Assembly (NCBI GenBank): GCA_017502065.1
Contig: JAFVVU010000136.1
Location: forward strand, 1-12,685
Reading direction: 5' to 3'
Length of the DNA stretch: 12,685 nt
DNA from: Clostridia bacterium
Lineage (GTDB): Bacteria > Bacillota > Clostridia > RUG12999
This document shows, piece after piece, positions 7,176 through 12,685 of this stretch; position 1 is the first letter of the stretch; each line of letters opens with the position of its first letter. The notes beneath the pieces were generated by a model, which made no database searches, was not told where the DNA came from, and saw only the letters and a list, made by a program, of their open reading frames with translations. A program made the translations under genes and the position numbers.

Positions 7176-9674
7176 ATGAAAGAAATCAAAACAAAAATCC
7201 CTTTACCACCGATAGATAATTCACGCAACCTGAAGCTTTCGCATTTTCCAACACTTATGCAGACGGTTATTTTCAGAAACTGGGAATCCGTTTCCGCAGA
7301 CCGTATTGCACTTGTTCTTGAAACAAGCACAGAAAATGTAATTCGTCAGGCTGAAAAAATGGGACTTCCCCCGCAGGGTGATACATCGGCATGGATTGAA
7401 AAAGGATATATCACCATAATTCGTAACAACTGGCATATTCTCCCATATGACCAGCTGCTTACACTCCTTGACTGGGATGAAGACCGCCTTGCATTCATTC
7501 TTAAAGAAGAAGATTTTCTTGACCATAAACTCGATTATGTCAAACCTTATTGCGAAAAAGTCACCTATGCCGAGCTCACTCCCGAGCAGGAGATTATGAC
7601 AAAAAATATCAAAAAAATTATGATGTCAAATGTTCGTGCATTCGACTCGGAATGCACAGAAGCACCGTTTGACTTTTTCTCCAAAAAAGAAGAAAAACCC
7701 ATTCTCAAACCGAAGACTGCAGATTATACCTGCGAGGTTACATCAAGCTGGGCACTTATATATGATAAAGAAAACGAAGATCTTTGCGTTTTTGCCGAAA
7801 GATTTGCAGATGAAACAAAAGAATTTTTCGGCATTTCACTTAAAGACAGTTCCGCAAATAAAATCATTCTTACACTTGATGATATAAGCGATAAAGAAGA
7901 ATATCACGAAATCAGTATCACAGAAAATGAAATCGAAATCAAAGCCGCATATCCCGTTGGCATACTGCGAGGACTTATTTATCTTACTGACCTTGCAAAA
8001 GGCGCAGGCGGAATGTATTTCAAAACTGCCGTATACAAACGCGAGCCGCAGTTTGAAGCAAGATATATCTATTCCTACTGCGGACTTTACAGCGACGTTT
8101 TTGATGTTGATACAAGAGTATCCTTCCCCGATGAGCTTTTATACGAATATTCAAAAGTAGGCATTAACGGAATATGGGCACAGGCTATTCTTTATACCCT
8201 TGCTGAATTCCCGTTTGACCCATCCCTTTCCGCAGGATATGAAAAACGCCGCGAAAGCCTGAAAGACCTTGTGGCAAGAGCTAAAAAATACGGAATCAAA
8301 GTATATCTTTACATAAACGAACCGCGTGCAATGCCTCTTTCATTTTTCGATAACTATCCCGAAATGAAAGGTACTGTGATAGGCGATTTTGCCGCTATGT
8401 GTACCACACACGCACCTGAGGTCCTTGAATATCTCAGCAATGCGCTTAAAGATTTGTGCACAGCCGTACCTGACCTTGGCGGATTTTTCACCATTACAAT
8501 GGCAGAAAACTTAACCAACTGTTATTCCCGTGGCGGCGATGCACCAATATGCGAACATTGTCTGAAGCGCACACCTTATGAAATCGTAGCTGAAGTCAAT
8601 AATACTATCTCTTCAGCTGTTCATTCGGTAAATCCGAAAATGAAAGTCATTGCTACAACATGGTCATGGAATGACATTAACATGGGTACAAATAATCAGG
8701 ATTGCATACGCCTTCTTAACGATGATATAGTTCTTATGTGCATAAGCGAAAATGCTCACGACTTTGAAATCGGCGGATACAAAGGCAGAGTGGCAGACTA
8801 CAGTATTTCCATCCCCGGTCCGAGTGAAAAAAGTAAAACCGTATGGAATCTTGCAAAAGAAAAAGGACTTAAAACCGGTGCAAAAGTGCAGATTAACAAT
8901 AGCTGGGAATGTTCAACTGTACCGTATCTTCCGGTTTACGGACTTATTATTGAACACCTGCAGAACTTAAACCGCGAAGGCGTAAGTGACCTTATGATGA
9001 GCTGGACACTCGGCGGCTATCCGGCTCCTAACATAAAAATTGCATCTGCCGGATTTTTTAAAGATTTAAATGCAGATAACGAAGTAGACTATGACAGCAC
9101 ATTCAAATCGCTTTATGGTGATGACAGCGAGCTTGTAAGAAAAGCAACCAACTTCTTCTGCGAAGGCTTCCGCGAATTCCCGTTCCATATAAAAACCCTG
9201 TACCGCGGTCCGCAGAACGGCGGCAGCTCAAACTTACTGTTTGACGAGCCATCGGGATTTGGTGCCACAATGACATGCTATGCATTTGACGACCTTGATT
9301 CATGGCGCTATGAATATCCGGAAGAGGTATTTGAAAATCAGTTCCATCTCCTCTGCGAAAAATGGAAAAAAGGACTTGAACTTATTAAAGATATGAAGCC
9401 TTGCGAATTCAAAGATATGGCATATGCAGGATATTCACTGTTCAAATCCTCCCATAACCAGATTAAATTTGTAATGGCAAGAAATACCGGCGACAAACAG
9501 TCAATGCTTGAATGCGCTAAATCCGAGCTTGAAATGGCAACAATGGTTTACCGCATTATGCTCAGAAATGCAAGTGTTGGATTTGAAGCCGTAAATCATT
9601 ACTATTACAGCAGAAATAATCTGATGGAAAAAATTGTCAACTGTGATTATATAATCCGTAAGCTTTCCGAATAA
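7176..9674 (+). CDS. GH20/GH67-like intracellular glycoside hydrolase, specificity unknown
   Basis: This 832-residue putative exo-glycosidase has no signal peptide or membrane segment, so it is probably cytosolic. Residues 29-67 and 79-117 look like two copies of one helical, HTH-like module, each starting with a similar R-NW segment. Residues about 185-285 resemble the alpha/beta domain in front of GH20, GH67 and GH84 barrels, ending in YPVGILRGLIYLTDLAKG. A TIM barrel runs from about 295 to 620: KVYLYINEPRAMP (375-387), FFTITMAEN (437-445), CEHC (459-462), VIATTWSWND (491-500), DLMMSWTLGGYPAP (605-618). A helical C-terminal domain ends the protein. The GH20 Asp-Glu pair is not present in its usual GGDE form; E444 is a candidate acid/base. 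GAGGTG stands before the ATG. The fold class is fairly secure; substrate is not. It is the only gene directly downstream of the consensus promoter and may be read through into the coat-like genes. Confidence 0.8.
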   Translation: MKEIKTKIPLPPIDNSRNLKLSHFPTLMQTVIFRNWESVSADRIALVLETSTENVIRQAEKMGLPPQGDTSAWIEKGYITIIRNNWHILPYDQLLTLLDWDEDRLAFILKEEDFLDHKLDYVKPYCEKVTYAELTPEQEIMTKNIKKIMMSNVRAFDSECTEAPFDFFSKKEEKPILKPKTADYTCEVTSSWALIYDKENEDLCVFAERFADETKEFFGISLKDSSANKIILTLDDISDKEEYHEISITENEIEIKAAYPVGILRGLIYLTDLAKGAGGMYFKTAVYKREPQFEARYIYSYCGLYSDVFDVDTRVSFPDELLYEYSKVGINGIWAQAILYTLAEFPFDPSLSAGYEKRRESLKDLVARAKKYGIKVYLYINEPRAMPLSFFDNYPEMKGTVIGDFAAMCTTHAPEVLEYLSNALKDLCTAVPDLGGFFTITMAENLTNCYSRGGDAPICEHCLKRTPYEIVAEVNNTISSAVHSVNPKMKVIATTWSWNDINMGTNNQDCIRLLNDDIVLMCISENAHDFEIGGYKGRVADYSISIPGPSEKSKTVWNLAKEKGLKTGAKVQINNSWECSTVPYLPVYGLIIEHLQNLNREGVSDLMMSWTLGGYPAPNIKIASAGFFKDLNADNEVDYDSTFKSLYGDDSELVRKATNFFCEGFREFPFHIKTLYRGPQNGGSSNLLFDEPSGFGATMTCYAFDDLDSWRYEYPEEVFENQFHLLCEKWKKGLELIKDMKPCEFKDMAYAGYSLFKSSHNQIKFVMARNTGDKQSMLECAKSELEMATMVYRIMLRNASVGFEAVNHYYYSRNNLMEKIVNCDYIIRKLSE

Positions 9675-9725
9675 AAATACTTTCCTTTGCCTATAATAAT
9701 TCCGCAAAATAAAGGAGGAATTATT

Positions 9726-9908
9726 ATGGCACTGACTTCAAAAGAGCTGACAGGTCTTGAAGACCTTTTAACTCAGGAAGACATTATAATTAAAAAATAT
9801 CAGAGTTATTCCACCCTTTGCACCGACAGCGCAATCAAGGAAAAATTCGATTTTCTTGTATCAAAGCATTCTCAGGTTTATGCAACCTTGCTTTCGCAGC
9901 TGCAATAG
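9726..9908 (+). CDS. small spore coat-like protein
   Basis: This 60-residue, helical, cytosolic-type protein resembles short clostridial proteins that accompany CotF-family spore coat genes. It has the pattern ELTGLEDLLTQEDIIIKKY then a second helix DSAIKEKFDFLVSKHSQVYATLL, i.e. two helices of a ferritin-like hairpin. The ATG at 9726 follows a full AAAGGAGG site by 7 nt. An in-frame ATG at 9687 has no ribosome site and would place the AAAGGAGG inside the gene, so I reject it. The stop TAG overlaps the AGGAGG of the next gene, so the two are coupled. Only 51 nt separate it from the GH20-like gene, with no terminator. Metal ligands for a true ferritin are not evident. Family placement is by pattern recognition. 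Confidence 0.72.
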   Translation: MALTSKELTGLEDLLTQEDIIIKKYQSYSTLCTDSAIKEKFDFLVSKHSQVYATLLSQLQ

Positions 9909-9917
9909 GAGGCATAT

Positions 9918-10190
9918 ATGGATATTAATTTAAAAATGAATGAACAGTATTTTTTAACAGATGCACTTACATCGGAAAAGAACATTTCCGGACTTTATAA
10001 CACATTTGCAAGCGAATGTGTTAATACAAATCTTAAAAAGACGTTTCTTGATATTTTAAAGGATAACCACGGACTTCAGACATATATTTTCAACGAGCTT
10101 ACAAGCCGCGGATGGTATTCCGTAACTCAGGCGGAAGACAATAAAATATCGCAGACAAGAACAAAATTCGAAAATAAAATAAGTTCATAA
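9918..10190 (+). CDS. CotF-family spore coat protein
   Basis: This 90-residue protein matches the CotF coat domain. It has the core TDALTSEKNISGLYNTFASE, then VNTNLKKTFLDILKDNHGLQ, then IFNELTSRGWYSVTQAEDNKI. The last block, with RGWY followed by a polar tail, is typical of small clostridial CotF-like proteins, which form part of the spore coat or lie beneath it. ATG follows AGGAGG by 6 nt, and that site overlaps the preceding stop codon. The pair ends at a strong terminator 3 nt after this stop. It is the second clear sporulation unit in the window and lies between two carbohydrate genes. Confidence 0.85.
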   Translation: MDINLKMNEQYFLTDALTSEKNISGLYNTFASECVNTNLKKTFLDILKDNHGLQTYIFNELTSRGWYSVTQAEDNKISQTRTKFENKISS

Positions 10191-10192
10191 TC

Positions 10193-10225
10193 AAAAAGGA
10201 GTTGCTTAAAAGCAACTCCTTTTTT
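10193..10225. terminator. bidirectional intrinsic terminator between convergent genes
   Basis: AAAAAGGAGTTGCTT (10193-10207) is perfectly complementary to 10210-10224, giving a stem of about 14 bp with a tight A-rich loop. Six Ts follow on the plus strand, and the leading A-run gives a T-run on the minus strand. It can end the coat-gene transcript and the convergent GHL6-like transcript alike. Confidence 0.92.
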
Positions 10226-10265
10226 GTTCCTCTTCTCTTTGCGGTCTGTGTATTTTATCACAGTC

Positions 10266-12227
10266 CTATTTATCAAGTTTAATCATTGCATACCCTGTAA
10301 CTGCCGGAAGTGTTACTGTTGTGTAGCCATTTTCAACCTTAAATTCAACAGGTGTTTCATTCGGAAGAAGTGATGCAGCTTTGTATTCGCCTTTAACAGA
10401 TATAGTATGACCTGCTACAAGCTCGCCATGCTGCTCAACAATACCAATGCTTCCACGGTGTTCCGGGAATGTTGCTTTAATATGAAGAAGGTCATAATCC
10501 TTTGCTGCAGCAACTGAAATTCTTGATGTTGCAGGCATATCGTCTGTTTTGATAATCGGGTCAGCAAGGAATTTGTCAAGTGCATATTTAACAAGTCCTT
10601 TATGCGGCGGCAGGAAATATCTGCCGTATGCGCTGAACACTTTAAAGCTTATCTGACAAACGTTATCACTCATTGCCATTACAGCCTGACCTGTTTCTTC
10701 TTTCGGCGGGTTATATCTGCCGTAACCGAAAAGTCCGTCATAATCTACATCAAAATACGGTTTTACAAATGCAGAAACCTCGTATTTTTTATCTGTTGCT
10801 GTCATTGCAATACCTTCGCGGTAGGAGTTCCATTCAAACGGAAGCTCATTGATGCTTTCATCGGCTTTAAAATATCCGTCTGTCCTTGCGTCAAGACCGT
10901 CAAATTTAACAAAGTTCCATGCATCAAGGGCAAAATCAGTTTTGTCCTTATTGAGTCCGCTTTCGCCTGTGGATATGATTTTACCGCCGTTTTTAATATA
11001 AGCATCAAGCTTATCTTTAAGCTTATCTGTCATTGTGATGCGGTCAGGAAGAATAATTATTTTATATCTGCCGAAATCCATATCCTCATTTATAACGTCA
11101 AAGCTCTGTTTAAGCTCGCCAAGCATACGAACTGCAGCGTTTACACAAAGATGCTCTTCGTTATCTTTAACACCAAGGTTATCCGAATAAGCAGTATATT
11201 TATTTTTAAGGATTGCAACTTCGGTAACTATATCGGTATCCTCTGTCCATTTTTCGTACTGCATGTATTTTTCAAATACTTCACCGAAAATTTTGTACAG
11301 ATTCTTATCTATATTTCTTGCAGGGTGCATATGGTCACCTATGCAGAAGCCCATATTTGTATAAAGCGCGTCATACATATCGTTTTCAAGCGAAATTCTG
11401 CCTTTGAATCCGCCGAAATCTCCCCAACCTTTCTGGAAACGACCTGTCATATATTGAACATTGTCTTTTCCGAAAACATTACGCTGATATGCTGCAGATG
11501 CAGGCACCTGTTCATATCCCCAACAGCTAGGCAGATGTTCAATTTCACATCTGTACTGCATTCCAACACTGTATTCAGTTGCGATACCGCTGAATATAAT
11601 GTTCAATTCTTTCTGGATATAGCTACGGATTTCTGCTGCAAACTCAAGAATTTTTCTGTATGTAAAATCTGTAACTGCCGCAACATCTTTTATATTGATA
11701 CCTTCTTTCTGCATCTCTTCGACACAGTGGTTACAGTAACAGGGACGAGGATAGATACAATCAAAGTAGATTCCGTCAACACCAAGAGCAACAACCTCCG
11801 TTAAAAACTCTCTCATATGCTGTCTGTAACCGGGAGAGTTGTAACACATTGTCATAAAGTGTGCCTGATCACGACGGGTCTCATCTATAATATGACCCTT
11901 TTCATCAATACGGCACCATTCAGGGTGCTTTCTTGTCTGTTCCTGCGCGTGGGTAATATTCATATAGCCAACAACGCCAATTCCTTTTGCGTGACATTCT
12001 TTTACAATATCACCAAGTCTGTTGTCTTTAAGTCCCGGGTACTTTGTTCCAACCTTTGTGTCAAAGAACGCAAAGCCCTGATTTCCTCTTGCAAACATAT
12101 TTACGGACTGAACGTGTGCATCAGAAAGAATTTGTGCAAACTCCTTCGCGTTAAACGTTTCTCCAAAATTTTCAATGTTTGGCATTGTGTGGAAGTCAAT
12201 GTGGATGGATCTTTTAATTTTCTTCAC
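10266..12227 (-). CDS. GHL6-like putative glycoside hydrolase with beta-galactosidase trimerisation-like domain
   Basis: This 653-residue protein lacks a signal peptide. Residues 1-320 form a TIM-barrel-like domain resembling Pfam GHL6 (hypothetical glycosyl hydrolase 6): IHIDFHTMP (8-16), NMFARGNQGFAFFDTKVG (43-60), VVGYMN (85-90), HPEW (101-104), GVDGIYFDCIYPRPCYCNHC (149-168). D156 in IYFD stands where related barrels keep the nucleophile, and CxCxxC (C163, C165, C168) may bind metal. Residues about 330-560 look like the beta-galactosidase trimerisation (GATase-like) domain, with YKIIILPD and KNGGKIISTGESG. Residues about 565-653 form a beta-sandwich tail. The start is GTG at 12225-12227 with AAAGGGG about 9-10 nt upstream. 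Next gene upstream is a paralog. Catalysis is inferred; GH29- or GH42-like enzymes are the nearest alternatives. Confidence 0.8.
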   Translation of the reverse strand: MKKIKRSIHIDFHTMPNIENFGETFNAKEFAQILSDAHVQSVNMFARGNQGFAFFDTKVGTKYPGLKDNRLGDIVKECHAKGIGVVGYMNITHAQEQTRKHPEWCRIDEKGHIIDETRRDQAHFMTMCYNSPGYRQHMREFLTEVVALGVDGIYFDCIYPRPCYCNHCVEEMQKEGINIKDVAAVTDFTYRKILEFAAEIRSYIQKELNIIFSGIATEYSVGMQYRCEIEHLPSCWGYEQVPASAAYQRNVFGKDNVQYMTGRFQKGWGDFGGFKGRISLENDMYDALYTNMGFCIGDHMHPARNIDKNLYKIFGEVFEKYMQYEKWTEDTDIVTEVAILKNKYTAYSDNLGVKDNEEHLCVNAAVRMLGELKQSFDVINEDMDFGRYKIIILPDRITMTDKLKDKLDAYIKNGGKIISTGESGLNKDKTDFALDAWNFVKFDGLDARTDGYFKADESINELPFEWNSYREGIAMTATDKKYEVSAFVKPYFDVDYDGLFGYGRYNPPKEETGQAVMAMSDNVCQISFKVFSAYGRYFLPPHKGLVKYALDKFLADPIIKTDDMPATSRISVAAAKDYDLLHIKATFPEHRGSIGIVEQHGELVAGHTISVKGEYKAASLLPNETPVEFKVENGYTTVTLPAVTGYAMIKLDK

Positions 12228-12259
12228 TTTTACCAGCCCCTTTTACGGCATTTATTTGT

Positions 12260-12275
12260 CCTTGTTTTTACAAGG
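12260..12275 (-). other. short hairpin in the leader of the GHL6-like gene
   Basis: CCTTG (12260-12264) and CAAGG (12271-12275) form a 5-bp inverted repeat around 6 nt, between the promoter and the ribosome site. It could be a weak leader hairpin or an operator half-site pair; chance is quite possible. Confidence 0.3.
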
Positions 12276-12283
12276 TTACTTAC

Positions 12284-12311
12284 ATTATATACATTTTAAA
12301 GCAAATGTCAA
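12284..12311 (-). promoter_or_regulatory. sigma-A promoter of the GHL6-like gene
   Basis: On the minus strand TTGACA (12306-12311) and TATAAT (12284-12289) are exact consensus hexamers 16 nt apart. The start would lie near 12277, leaving a leader of about 50 nt before the GTG. The gene is therefore transcribed separately from its upstream paralog, which has its own terminator. Confidence 0.85.
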
Positions 12312-12313
12312 TA

Positions 12314-12327
12314 GGAAATCGTTTTCC
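12314..12327. promoter_or_regulatory. cre/LacI-type operator-like site
   Basis: GGAAATCGTTTTCC has 5-bp inverted arms (GGAAA/TTTCC) around a central CG. Its minus-strand core fits GAAANCGNTTTC, the core of CcpA cre and many LacI-family sites. It lies 2 nt upstream of the -35 box, where a bound protein could control initiation. The regulator itself is not in the window. Confidence 0.55.
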
Positions 12328-12332
12328 TTTTG

Positions 12333-12357
12333 TTTTTTGTTTAAAATAAACAAAAAA
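12333..12357. repeat. AT-only inverted repeat
   Basis: TTTTTTGTTTA (12333-12343) and TAAACAAAAAA (12347-12357) are perfectly complementary around AAA. The right arm contains the T-run of the neighbouring minus-strand terminator. It is probably low-complexity intergenic DNA, though it could add to termination. Confidence 0.5.
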
Positions 12358-12382
12358 CGGCACCTGTTTTTTACAGATGCCG
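12352..12382 (-). terminator. intrinsic terminator of the upstream GHL6-like paralog
   Basis: On the minus strand CGGCATCTGT, a loop of five As and ACAGGTGCCG form a 10-bp stem with one T-G wobble (12373-12382 with 12358-12367). Six Ts follow (12352-12357). It lies 8 nt past the paralog's stop codon. Confidence 0.9.
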
Positions 12383-12390
12383 CATAAAAA

Positions 12391-12685
12391 TTATTTATCC
12401 AGTTTAAACATTGCATATCCGTTGATTTGCGGAAGTATTACCGTTGTGTAGCCATTTTCCACTTTAAATTCAACCGGAGTTTCCGCCGGAAGAAGCACAG
12501 CTGATTTATACTCCCCTTTAACAGAAACGCTATGACCTGCCGGAAGCTCTATATGCTCTTCAATAATACCAATGTTTCCGCGGTGTTCCGGGAATGTGGT
12601 TTTAACGTGAAGAAGTGCATAATCTTCAGTTGCCGTTACAGAAAGTCTTGATGTTGACGGCATATTGTCAGATTTTATAACCGGA
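12391..12685 (-). CDS. C-terminal end of a second GHL6-like protein (5' part outside window)
   Basis: The frame is open to the right edge, and the last 97 residues plus a stop are visible. They align without a gap to the C-terminal beta-sandwich of the 653-residue neighbour: shared blocks are FPEHRG, SVKGEY, TPVEFKVENGYTTV and the ending KLDK. By eye about 71 of 97 positions are identical. The upstream residues PVIKSDN continue the match to PIIKTDD, so the coding frame clearly extends past the Met that a truncated reading would use as a start. The gene ends at its own terminator and is therefore a separate transcript from the downstream copy. The catalytic domain is not in the window, so activity cannot be judged. 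Confidence 0.85.
   Translation of the reverse strand, partial: PVIKSDNMPSTSRLSVTATEDYALLHVKTTFPEHRGNIGIIEEHIELPAGHSVSVKGEYKSAVLLPAETPVEFKVENGYTTVILPQINGYAMFKLDK

Noticed and set aside
9103..9303. 66-codon frame on the minus strand
   Set aside because: Lies inside the GH20-like barrel gene; no promoter, ribosome site or recognisable domain.
9687..9725. Earlier ATG for the small coat-like gene
   Set aside because: It would put the strong AAAGGAGG ribosome site inside the coding region and add an unconserved-looking leader.
10602..11804. 400-codon open frame on the plus strand
   Set aside because: It is wholly antisense to the GHL6-like gene, its translation is Cys/Phe/Ile-rich with no domain, and it has no ribosome site in context.
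1..12685. CRISPR array, tRNA, rRNA, insertion sequence, phage or toxin-antitoxin genes
   Set aside because: No spaced direct-repeat series, cloverleaf, transposase or phage signature was seen on either strand.

Overview
The window (12,685 bp, AT-leaning, compactly packed, strong sigma-A-type promoters and intrinsic terminators) fits a spore-forming Clostridia/Firmicutes chromosome. The deciding evidence is a yabP-yabQ-divIC-yabR block in the same order as in Bacillus subtilis, plus a pair of small CotF-type spore coat proteins. Carbohydrate genes without secretion signals suggest a glycan-using, perhaps gut, lineage; that last step is inference.

Left part (1-5822, all on the minus strand): a ClpE/ClpC-type Hsp100 ATPase that runs off the left edge, behind its own promoter; a P2A-type Ca2+-transporting ATPase (GTG start); and the sporulation/division operon yabP-yabQ-divIC-yabR, closed by an intrinsic terminator.

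Centre (5886-9674, plus strand): an AraC-family regulator with a TTGAAA-17-TATAAT promoter. A 310-bp gap (6866-7175) follows. It holds a small hairpin, a terminator-like long dyad, a perfect 8-bp inverted repeat and a consensus TTGACA-17-TATAAT promoter. Next comes an 832-residue GH20/GH67-like glycosidase of uncertain specificity with a duplicated N-terminal module. Two short spore coat-like genes follow closely (9726-10190) and end at a bidirectional terminator.

Right part (10266-12685, minus strand): a 653-residue GHL6-like putative glycoside hydrolase with a strong promoter overlapped by a cre/LacI-like operator. Immediately upstream is the 3' end of a close paralog (about 73% identical over the 97 shared residues) that runs off the right edge.

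The likely functional unit is a small cytosolic glycan-processing locus (AraC regulator, GH20-like enzyme, tandem GHL6-like enzymes) inserted among sporulation and housekeeping genes. No transporter or secreted enzyme is visible, so the substrate cannot be named from this window. I saw no tRNA, rRNA, CRISPR array, insertion sequence or phage gene.
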